A stretch of DNA of 11,608 nt from RGIG4097 sp964367645. GTDB taxonomy: Bacteria > Bacillota > Clostridia > Christensenellales > CAG-917. The stretch covers positions 1 to 11,608 of the forward strand of contig CAYIYN010000050.1 of NCBI GenBank assembly GCA_964367645.1, given 5' to 3'. Every line of letters begins with the position of its first letter. Position 1 is the stretch's first letter. Of this stretch, positions 5,757 through 11,608 are shown in pieces. The translations under genes and the position numbers were made by a program. Below the pieces are notes generated by a model. That model had not been told where the DNA came from. It did no database searches and saw nothing but the letters and a program-made list of their open reading frames with translations.

Positions 5757-6890
5757 ATGAATAAAAGCGATATAAAACGCGATTATTTTATGCTCAAGGG
5801 ACCGCTTGCAAAAAAAGGATACGACTGGTGGTGGCATTCTTTTACAGCGGAGAACAAAAAAACCGGCGAACAGCAACCGATGTACATAGAATATTTTGCG
5901 TGCAATCCCGGTCTTGCGCAAGACAAACCCGTCTTGGTATGGAACGATAAAAAGGCACAAAACGCCGGCGTAAAACCGTCATATCTTATGGTCAATTTTG
6001 GTTTTTGGGGCAAGAAAAAGGGACAACTTCACCGCTTTTTTGCCTGGAAAGACGTTTCGCTGCCCTATAACGAACCACTGAATCTCAAAGCCGACGATTG
6101 CACCTGCACCGAAAAACGCATGACAGGAAGCATCAACATAACCGAAGAGGAAGCCAAGGCTCACCCGGAATGGATGTGCAACGCAGGCAACGTAAAATGG
6201 GACGTGAAAATCGACAAGCAAATTGCGTTTAACGTCGGTTATGGCGCAAGCAAATTCTTCCGCGATATAAACTCCTTTGAGATGTTTTGGCATGCTGAAG
6301 GCATGAAAACCAAATTTGACGGAAACATAACGCTAAACGGTGTGGAGTATGTAGTTAAGCCCGAAACTTGCTACGGCTATGCCGACAAGAATTGGGGCGG
6401 AGATTTCACAAGTCCTTGGGTGTGGCTGTCGAGCAACAATTTGGTCAGCAAAAAGACGGGCAAAAAACTGGAAAACAGCGTATTTGAAGTCGGCGGCGGC
6501 CGTCCGAAGATTTTTTTCTATGCTTTAAACCGCAAACTTCTCGGACAGTTCTATTATGAAGGAAAAGACTACGAATTCAATTTCAGCAAGTTCTGGACGG
6601 GCAGTAGGACAGAGTTCGACTGCAAGGAAACCGACACGGAAATTATTTGGCACGTCAAACAATCCACATTTAATTCCGTGATGGTGGCGGATATCCGCTG
6701 CTTCAAAGAAGATATGCTCAACATCAACTATGAGGCACCGACGGGACTTAAACTGCACAATTGTTTGTGGAACGGCGGCAATGGCACCGGCACGGTGAAA
6801 CTCTACAAAAAGTCGTTTGGCAAACAAACACTCATTGACGAGGTCTATGCTGAAAACATCGGTTGCGAATACGGCGAATACGACAAATAG
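5757..6890 (+). CDS. Tocopherol-cyclase-family protein
   Basis: This 377-residue protein has no signal peptide or membrane segment, so it is probably cytoplasmic. GGGAGG lies eight bases before the ATG. Features recalled from the tocopherol cyclase family are an N-terminal KKGYDWWWHSF block (19-29) and a central CYGYADKNWGGDF block (205-217), followed by a Trp-rich WVWL segment (221-224). The remainder is beta-rich and aromatic, fitting the lipocalin-like fold expected for the family. In plants and cyanobacteria the enzyme closes the chromanol ring of vitamin E. A gut Clostridia-like organism is not expected to make tocopherol, so the bacterial version probably acts on another prenylated or lipid-like substrate, or only binds one. 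It is transcribed alone from its own promoter and ends before the terminator at 7019-7048. The family call rests on motif memory, not a search. Confidence 0.72.
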   Translation: MNKSDIKRDYFMLKGPLAKKGYDWWWHSFTAENKKTGEQQPMYIEYFACNPGLAQDKPVLVWNDKKAQNAGVKPSYLMVNFGFWGKKKGQLHRFFAWKDVSLPYNEPLNLKADDCTCTEKRMTGSINITEEEAKAHPEWMCNAGNVKWDVKIDKQIAFNVGYGASKFFRDINSFEMFWHAEGMKTKFDGNITLNGVEYVVKPETCYGYADKNWGGDFTSPWVWLSSNNLVSKKTGKKLENSVFEVGGGRPKIFFYALNRKLLGQFYYEGKDYEFNFSKFWTGSRTEFDCKETDTEIIWHVKQSTFNSVMVADIRCFKEDMLNINYEAPTGLKLHNCLWNGGNGTGTVKLYKKSFGKQTLIDEVYAENIGCEYGEYDK

Positions 6891-7018
6891 GAAACGCGTG
6901 TAGCGCGCCAGCGCAAGCGTAAACCGATTTCAGACGCTCTTTTAACATGTCGAAATGGCAAACTTAACGACACGGTTATCGGCATATTGAAAAATGCAAC
7001 ATCTTTAAACAAAAAAAT

Positions 7019-7048
7019 TAAACTGCCCGCATTTGCGGGCAGTTTTTT
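7019..7048. terminator. Intrinsic terminator, probably bidirectional
   Basis: The stem AACTGCCCGC / GCGGGCAGTT with an ATTT loop is followed by T6 on the plus strand and, read on the other strand, by a T-rich run. It ends the tocopherol-cyclase-like gene and can also end the convergent collagen-like pseudogene. Confidence 0.88.
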
Positions 7049-7069
7049 CTACCGTATTTTCCGACTGTA

Positions 7070-7506
7070 TTAAAATGCCTTTAGCATCGAGATATAAGCA
7101 TCGGTGAAGGTTGCACCGTCCGCAGACAAGCTGTAATTTGCGAGAAAAGTCGGCAATACCGCCGTGTAGACGATGGCCTTTTAAACACCGCCCGCTTCTC
7201 CCGTGAGAGTGCTTTTATAAATTATTTTTCCCGACAATGCAGTGTCGTTTGCCTATAGTTGTATTTCAAACAAATCTGTAGTGTCGCTGACGTCATTATC
7301 CGTTGCCCCGACCCCATAGGACCTGTTTCACCCGTCGGACCCATAGGTCCTGTTTCACCCGTCGGCTCAGTAGGCTCGGAAGGGCAAGGGGGAAAGCAGG
7401 GAGGGAAAGGCGGGGGAGGCGGACATAAATTGATACATGGATCCCAATTAGGGATACACCGCGTGTTGCAGCCGCCTAGGCGACCAAAACATCCATTGAA
7501 AAACAT
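7070..7506 (-). pseudogene. Collagen-like Cys/Pro-rich surface protein, frameshifted
   Basis: The gene starts at an ATG at 7506 with AGGAGG at 7517-7512. The product begins MFFNGCFGRLGGC, has a Cys/Pro-rich stretch (PPPPPFPPCFPP) and then collagen-type Gly-X-Y triplets (GETGPMGPTGETGPMG). Near 7305 the frame shifts. Read one frame over, the sequence continues plausibly as VGATDNDVSDTTDLFEIQL, an in-frame TAG, then ANDTALSGKIIYKSTLTGEA, GGV, a TAA, and KAIVYTAVLPTFL through SLSADGATF to LKAF and a final stop at 7070-7072. That is one frameshift and two nonsense mutations over an otherwise protein-like sequence. Intact relatives resemble short exosporium or cell-surface collagen-like proteins. 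The unshifted frame (94 codons, to 7222) would give only a short product with an unrelated tail. Confidence 0.8.
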
Positions 7507-7652
7507 AATAAAACCTCCTTTTGTTATGTAAAGCGGAGGCTCTGCTATACCTTATGAAAAAAATAAATGAAAAGTGTAACCTTTCTGATTCTACTTCGTT
7601 TATTGGTTGTAAGCAAAGCGGGGAAGCCCGAAGGAAGAAAAGGAGAAAGGCT

Positions 7653-8501
7653 ATGAAGGAAAAATTCAAAAAGTATTTGGAAGAGCAATTTAGGGCTATA
7701 CGCCCAACGCTTGCGGCAATGCAATACCGCGAAGAAACGCTGTCAAATCTACTTGACAGGGCGCAAGAACTCAAAATCAAGGGAATCGACGACGAAGATT
7801 TGATTTTTGATATGTGCATTGAAGAACTTGGTGATTTTGCCTCGACAATAAAAGCGTTTGACATCAAAGAGATAAAAACAGACGCTGCAAAACGCAAAAT
7901 CAGTCTTGATGCGATAATCGCTCTTGCGGTAATGGCACTGCTCACCGCAACCTATCTCGTTGTCGGTTTGGCGGCAGATATGTGGCACCCGGGCTGGCTG
8001 ATTATGGTTGGCGGAGTCTTTGCGGGGATTATTGTGATTGTCGGTTTTGCAAGTGTAAAACTTATCAAAAACAAAAAATTTCTGCCTTTCAGGGCAATGG
8101 TTGCAGCTTGCGAAGTATTGATTAGCGTGTTTGTTTTTCTTGTCTTGCAACTTGTTGTAGGACTCGAGGGAAGTTGGATGACATTTCTTGCGATGGTAGC
8201 GCTTATTGCTGGTGTCGATACGGCGATTGCATTTTCGACAAACAGCAAAACCAAGTGGTTTGAACTTCCGGCGTTTGTTGAAATATTCGGTGTGATGCTG
8301 TTTGTTATCTTAGGCATAACGCTTACAAACTTTTGGCATCCGGGCTGGGTGCTGTGCTTAATCGGAGTCCTGTTCGCAATCGGCGAAGCCGTCGCAATTG
8401 CAATAAAAAGCAACAAAGAAAAGGCTGCCGACGAAGACGAAAAAATCGTAAAAAAATACAAAAAGGAAGACGAGTCTTATTGGACCGCATGGAAAGACTA
8501 A
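7653..8501 (+). CDS. Six-TM membrane protein with HAAS/DUF1700-like N-terminus
   Basis: The start at 7653 is chosen because AGGAG lies just upstream (7641-7645) and the product then begins MKEKFKKYLEEQF; the frame opens earlier, at 7521, but that extension is basic and has no ribosome site. The protein has 282 residues. Residues ~1-70 are charged and helical, with IDDEDLIFDMCIEELGD resembling the N-terminal helical module of HAAS/DUF1700 proteins, which often sit beside PadR-type regulators. Six membrane segments follow at about 86-106, 113-134, 147-168, 174-195, 206-226 and 230-251. They form three similar two-helix units: WHPGW recurs at 111-115 and 228-232, and EGSWMTF (172-178) takes the same place in the middle unit. 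The tail is highly charged. No regulator gene is adjacent here. Function is unknown; a sensor or stress-related membrane role is only a guess. Confidence 0.8.
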   Translation: MKEKFKKYLEEQFRAIRPTLAAMQYREETLSNLLDRAQELKIKGIDDEDLIFDMCIEELGDFASTIKAFDIKEIKTDAAKRKISLDAIIALAVMALLTATYLVVGLAADMWHPGWLIMVGGVFAGIIVIVGFASVKLIKNKKFLPFRAMVAACEVLISVFVFLVLQLVVGLEGSWMTFLAMVALIAGVDTAIAFSTNSKTKWFELPAFVEIFGVMLFVILGITLTNFWHPGWVLCLIGVLFAIGEAVAIAIKSNKEKAADEDEKIVKKYKKEDESYWTAWKD

Positions 8502-8606
8502 GTCAAAAACAAGTATTTCAAACGGTTATTCTTGAAAAAATAAAATCGCTTTGTGATTGCTATCATTTGCATAATAGAACAATGAAATTGCATTACAAGC
8601 GGTTTA

Positions 8607-8626
8607 TATAATCAAATTGATATAAT
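8607..8626 (+). promoter_or_regulatory. Tandem -10 elements upstream of the acyltransferase-like gene
   Basis: Two TATAAT boxes occur at 8607-8612 and 8621-8626. No strong -35 box sits at the usual distance; TTGCAT at 8589-8594 is too close to the first. Transcription could start close to the start codon, giving a very short leader. Confidence 0.4.
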
Positions 8627-8637
8627 AAAGGTGTTTT

Positions 8638-9936
8638 ATGGAAAAAGTATTGAAAGCAGAAATGTGGGATAAAATGCAATATTTGTTTCGCAATTACTAT
8701 GACAGAATGGTGCATTGCGTGCAGTATTACGATGGGGAACTGGATATATCGGTTTTAAAAAAAGTTCTTATTTGGACGCTTGAGAAAGAACCGATTCTTC
8801 ACTCGGCTTTTCACGGAAACGTGGTCGAGCCATATTGGACAGTTGAAGACTATTCGCTCTCCGATTTCTTTACCGAAAAAGACAGCGAAGATTTGGAAGC
8901 CGATATCAACGCGTTTATAACTCAAGCTATCCCTGCCGACAGCAACGTGCAGTTGAGATTTGCGGTTTTTCACAGCGAAGGCAAAGACACTATTGCCGTT
9001 ATTGTTAATCATATGTGTATGGACGGCGGCGATTTTAAATACTTTATGAAGAAACTTGCCGAAAACTATAACAAGTTGCTGTGCGGCAATCGCTCGCTCA
9101 CCATAAAAACCGGAAGCCGCAGTTATGATGCAGTCTATTCCAAATTGAGCGGAGAGGAACTGGAAACGGCAAAAAATCTTTATAAAAACATCAGCCAAAT
9201 CAAAGATGAGCATTACTTTCCTTTGACTGCGCCCTCCGACGAAGACGTCACAAGAATAATACGCAGAAAAGTGCCAAGAGAAACCTTCGCCGCATTTAGA
9301 AAAATCGGGAAGGCTATGGACGTCACGGTCAATGATTTGATGCTTGCGTTTTATGTGCGCTCTCTTTACGAAATCGGCATGTTTAAAGACAATGAAAGGT
9401 TGACGATTCCTTGCATGGTGGATTTAAGGCGTCATATCGTCGATGACGGCGCGGAAACGGGACTGACAAACCATACGGGATTTATGCAATGCTCAACCGC
9501 AAGCAAGGGCGCGACGATAAACGACACTTTGATTGAAGTGCTACGCTCCGTGCGCCAATCCAAAAAGGACCCTTATATGGGCCTTTACAGCCTGCCTCTG
9601 CTAAAACTTGCTTATGCCGTTTTCCCCTTTGTTATAAGTGAAACCGCAATCAAAATAGGTTATCTCAATCCTCTTATCGGAATGAGCAACGTCGGACTTT
9701 TGGATGATCGTGCGCTGAAAATGGGCGAATGCAATTTGATTGACGCATTTGTGACCGGTGCGGTGAAATATAAGCCGTATATGCAACTTGCGTTAACTAC
9801 CCTGCTTGGTGAAATCACAATGACAATCTCCATCCGCGGTAACGACGAAGATGAAAAAATCGTCAACAAATTTTTTGATATAATCTTGAAAAATATGGAC
9901 GATTTTATCGAACTTAACAAAAGCAAAATCGAGTAA
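8638..9936 (+). CDS. Condensation-domain-like acyltransferase, paralog A
   Basis: This 432-residue soluble protein has AAAGGTG six bases before the ATG. It belongs to the condensation-domain / alcohol-acyltransferase superfamily (CoA-dependent acyltransferase fold). The signature is VNHMCMDGGD (123-132), a form of HHxxxDG in which the first His is Asn and the catalytic His125 and Asp129 are kept. Length fits a stand-alone two-lobed domain; no carrier-protein or adenylation domain is attached. It should move an acyl group from a thioester to an alcohol or amine, but donor and acceptor are unknown. The first 140 residues align without a gap to paralog B at 11108, and an alpha/beta hydrolase gene lies between them. 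A terminator at 10041-10070 suggests a separate transcript. Family call is good; it could also be an inactive or binding homologue. Confidence 0.82.
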   Translation: MEKVLKAEMWDKMQYLFRNYYDRMVHCVQYYDGELDISVLKKVLIWTLEKEPILHSAFHGNVVEPYWTVEDYSLSDFFTEKDSEDLEADINAFITQAIPADSNVQLRFAVFHSEGKDTIAVIVNHMCMDGGDFKYFMKKLAENYNKLLCGNRSLTIKTGSRSYDAVYSKLSGEELETAKNLYKNISQIKDEHYFPLTAPSDEDVTRIIRRKVPRETFAAFRKIGKAMDVTVNDLMLAFYVRSLYEIGMFKDNERLTIPCMVDLRRHIVDDGAETGLTNHTGFMQCSTASKGATINDTLIEVLRSVRQSKKDPYMGLYSLPLLKLAYAVFPFVISETAIKIGYLNPLIGMSNVGLLDDRALKMGECNLIDAFVTGAVKYKPYMQLALTTLLGEITMTISIRGNDEDEKIVNKFFDIILKNMDDFIELNKSKIE

Positions 9937-10040
9937 AGGCATAAGCACGTCTTGCGATAAATCAAAACAAAAAGCTTTAGCGTCGCAATATTAAAGTTTT
10001 TGAAAGAAGATATAAATATCTTTTGGTGATAAAAAAAACA

Positions 10041-10070
10041 AAAGGGCAGTGAACTTCACTCCCTTTTTTT
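10041..10070 (+). terminator. Intrinsic terminator after paralog A
   Basis: AAAGGG...CCCTTT with inner AGTG/CACT forms a stem followed by a T-run to 10070. It lies about 105 bases past the stop codon and directly before the promoter of the hydrolase gene. Confidence 0.75.
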
Positions 10071-10071
10071 G

Positions 10072-10100
10072 TTGTCACTTTGGTATATGTATGCTAAAAT
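10072..10100 (+). promoter_or_regulatory. Promoter of the alpha/beta hydrolase gene
   Basis: TTGTCA (10072-10077) and TAAAAT (10095-10100) are 17 bases apart, predicting a start near 10107, 20 bases before the ATG at 10127. This supports the downstream start over the upstream in-frame codon at 10049, which would lie before the promoter. Confidence 0.7.
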
Positions 10101-10126
10101 ACCACAAAACAGGACGGAGGTGGGAT

Positions 10127-11041
10127 ATGAGTTTTTCAAAGACTCTGTTCGTTGCGGTTGATAAATTGTTTGACGGACAACAAAACGGCAGAAAAGAAAC
10201 AAAATTCGACGATGTTAAGTTTGACATTCAATTAGACGTTCCTTATAGCGAAAACGAAGCGTGCAAACTTGACACTTATTGTGTTCCCGAGTTGAAGCAA
10301 GGCAAGTTTCCGGTGTTGTTTTTAATACATGGCGGCGGCTTTGTGGCAGGTGACAAACATCACAGAAGAGCGCTATCTCGCTGGAGTGCTGTCAAGGGCT
10401 ATTTTGTGGTGAACGTCAATTATGGACTCTGCCCCGACTATGTTTTCCCCACACCCCTCGTGCATCTTGTCACGGCACTTAACTGGGTGGAGAAAAATGC
10501 CGAAAAGTACGACCTTGATTTGGACAAAATGATAGCAATGGGCGATAGCGCAGGCGGATATTTCGCGGCAATGCTCGCAGGTATTTGCACAAATAAACCG
10601 CTGCAAGAAAGGCTGAAAGTTTCAACCGACGCCAAGTTTGCAGGTGCAATTCTAAACTGCGGAATTTATGACGTCGGCGCCGCATTGAACGCAAAAATAG
10701 TCTTTGATATGGGCACCAAAATATTGAAAGATTTCGCCGGAGTGACCAAAGCGGAATTTGAAAACTATGAATGGAAAGACATATGCGCGCCGATAGATTT
10801 TGTGAATGCCGACTTCCCCAAAACCTTCCTAACTTACGCGGGGAAAGACTTTTTCTGTGGCGGACAAGGTCCTAAAATGATTGACAAACTAAAAGAAAAA
10901 GGCGTTTATACGGAAGAATACCATTCGATAAAATTCAAAAATAATCATTGTTTTTCACTAGGTTGGCGCGGTGCTGTGCCTGAAGAAAACAACGCCCTAA
11001 CCGCTTCCTTTATGGAAAGATTTAAAAAGGGTGAGATATAA
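10127..11041 (+). CDS. Alpha/beta hydrolase, hormone-sensitive-lipase-type esterase
   Basis: This 304-residue protein has GGAGG (10116-10120) placed well before the ATG at 10127. It carries the HSL-family oxyanion motif HGGG (68-71) and nucleophile elbow GDSAGG (139-144, Ser141). The acid is probably Asp241 in TYAGKDFF, and His274 in FKNNHCF completes the triad. There is no signal peptide, so it is probably cytoplasmic. The family hydrolyses carboxylic esters of small alcohols, acetylated sugars or lipids; the real substrate here is unknown. Its position between two acyltransferase-like genes suggests that it removes, or controls, the ester those enzymes make. It has its own promoter. The hairpin at 11071-11091 after it may reduce read-through into paralog B. 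Confidence 0.88.
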   Translation: MSFSKTLFVAVDKLFDGQQNGRKETKFDDVKFDIQLDVPYSENEACKLDTYCVPELKQGKFPVLFLIHGGGFVAGDKHHRRALSRWSAVKGYFVVNVNYGLCPDYVFPTPLVHLVTALNWVEKNAEKYDLDLDKMIAMGDSAGGYFAAMLAGICTNKPLQERLKVSTDAKFAGAILNCGIYDVGAALNAKIVFDMGTKILKDFAGVTKAEFENYEWKDICAPIDFVNADFPKTFLTYAGKDFFCGGQGPKMIDKLKEKGVYTEEYHSIKFKNNHCFSLGWRGAVPEENNALTASFMERFKKGEI

Positions 11042-11070
11042 AAAAATAAATACATAATTCGTTTTGGAAG

Positions 11071-11091
11071 AAGCGGGTTTCCCGCTTTTTT
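11071..11091 (+). terminator. Intrinsic terminator between hydrolase and paralog B
   Basis: AAGCGGG, a TTT loop and CCCGCTT are followed by further T bases. The gap to paralog B is only 66 bases and shows no clear promoter, so this may be a leaky attenuating terminator. Confidence 0.75.
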
Positions 11092-11107
11092 CATAAGAGG
11101 TACATTT

Positions 11108-11608
11108 ATGAAACAGGTTCTAAGAGCAGAAATGTGGGACAAGACACAGTATCTTTTTCGCAATTATTATGACAGAATGATGCATTGCGTGCTTTATTAC
11201 GACGGTCTTATCGATGCTGAACTGCTTAAAGAGGCGATTGCGTTTCAAGTTGAAAACGTGCCCGTGCTGCACAGCCGTTATCACAACAATCCAATAAAGC
11301 CCTATTGGACGGTAAACGACTTTACCGCTGACGATATTTTGACGGTGAAAGAAGTCGAAAACCTTGACGGCGAAGTGGACAAATTTGTCACGCAGCGAAT
11401 CCCAATTTTAAAGAACGTACAAGTGCAGATGGCACTGTTTAACCATAAAGGAAAAAGCACTTTTATTATGGTTTCAAATCATATGTGTTTTGACGGCGGC
11501 GACTTTAAATATTTTGTCACGCAGTTGTGTGCAAATTACACAAAACTCTCTTTAGATGACAAAAACATGATGATAAAACACGGTTCACGCTCATACGATA
11601 TGATATAC
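11108..11608 (+). CDS. Condensation-domain-like acyltransferase, paralog B, 3'-partial
   Basis: The ATG at 11108 has AAGAGG seven bases upstream. The frame stays open for 167 codons to the window edge. The product begins MKQVLRAEMWDKTQYLFRNY and matches paralog A without gaps over the first 140 residues, including SNHMCFDGGD (123-132, His125 and Asp129) and the GSRSYD stretch near 159-164. The two genes are therefore a duplicated pair flanking the hydrolase. The remaining ~260 residues expected for the family lie outside the window. Divergence is already clear between the conserved blocks (residues 34-55, 72-95, 146-156), which suggests different substrates rather than a recent copy. Confidence 0.85.
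   Translation, partial: MKQVLRAEMWDKTQYLFRNYYDRMMHCVLYYDGLIDAELLKEAIAFQVENVPVLHSRYHNNPIKPYWTVNDFTADDILTVKEVENLDGEVDKFVTQRIPILKNVQVQMALFNHKGKSTFIMVSNHMCFDGGDFKYFVTQLCANYTKLSLDDKNMMIKHGSRSYDMIY

Noticed and set aside
7259..7531. Plus-strand frame with Gly/Pro-rich repeats
   Set aside because: It is the antisense of the collagen-like pseudogene, whose ribosome site and Gly-X-Y pattern fix the minus strand.
7521..7652. Longer N-terminus for the six-TM protein, starting at 7521
   Set aside because: The added segment has no ribosome site and overlaps the leader of the divergent gene; the ATG at 7653 has AGGAG at good spacing.
10049..10126. Longer N-terminus for the hydrolase, starting at 10049
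   Set aside because: It would begin inside the preceding terminator and before the promoter; the ATG at 10127 has GGAGG and fits the family.

Overview
The window looks like a contig from a low-GC, gut-type member of the Bacillota (Clostridia-like). The reasons are AGGAGG-type ribosome sites, tRNA genes with encoded CCA ends, intrinsic terminators after most units, a type II-A-like Cas9, a short cysteine/proline-rich collagen-like protein, and a sialidase. The 100-N block shows that it is a scaffold. The organism cannot be named from this sequence.

Layout, left to right. (1) 2-1516 (+): the 3' part of a gene for a membrane-anchored sialidase, open at the window edge. (2) 1649-3698: the remains of a type II CRISPR-Cas locus. 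On the minus strand, cas9 keeps only its first ~597 codons (RuvC-I, bridge helix, most of the REC lobe). It then runs exactly into a CRISPR repeat of a two-repeat, one-spacer array. The tracrRNA, on the opposite strand upstream of cas9, looks complete: promoter, anti-repeat, three hairpins, terminator. The HNH, RuvC-II/III and PAM-interacting parts and any cas1, cas2 or csn2 are missing. (3) 3700-4366: no convincing protein gene, but two strongly structured elements, one of them behind a good -35 box. (4) 4367-5345 (-): a tRNA cluster, transcribed fMet, Met, Glu, Val from a strong promoter at 5317-5345. It is interrupted by a ~139-bp tandem repeat in which the assembly gap falls. (5) 5757-6890 (+): a tocopherol-cyclase-family protein. 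(6) 7070-7506 (-): a collagen-like protein gene broken by one frameshift and two stop codons. (7) 7653-8501 (+): a six-TM membrane protein with a HAAS/DUF1700-like N-terminus. (8) 8638-11608 (+): two closely related condensation-domain-like acyltransferases flanking an HSL-type alpha/beta hydrolase; the second acyltransferase runs off the window.

How the parts fit. The CRISPR remnant could still make crRNA and tracrRNA but cannot make a cutting Cas9, so it is best read as a decaying locus, or as an assembly join at a repeat. The acyltransferase-hydrolase-acyltransferase group suggests the making and breaking of an ester or acyl conjugate of unknown identity. The other genes appear to be independent transcription units, each with its own promoter or terminator.
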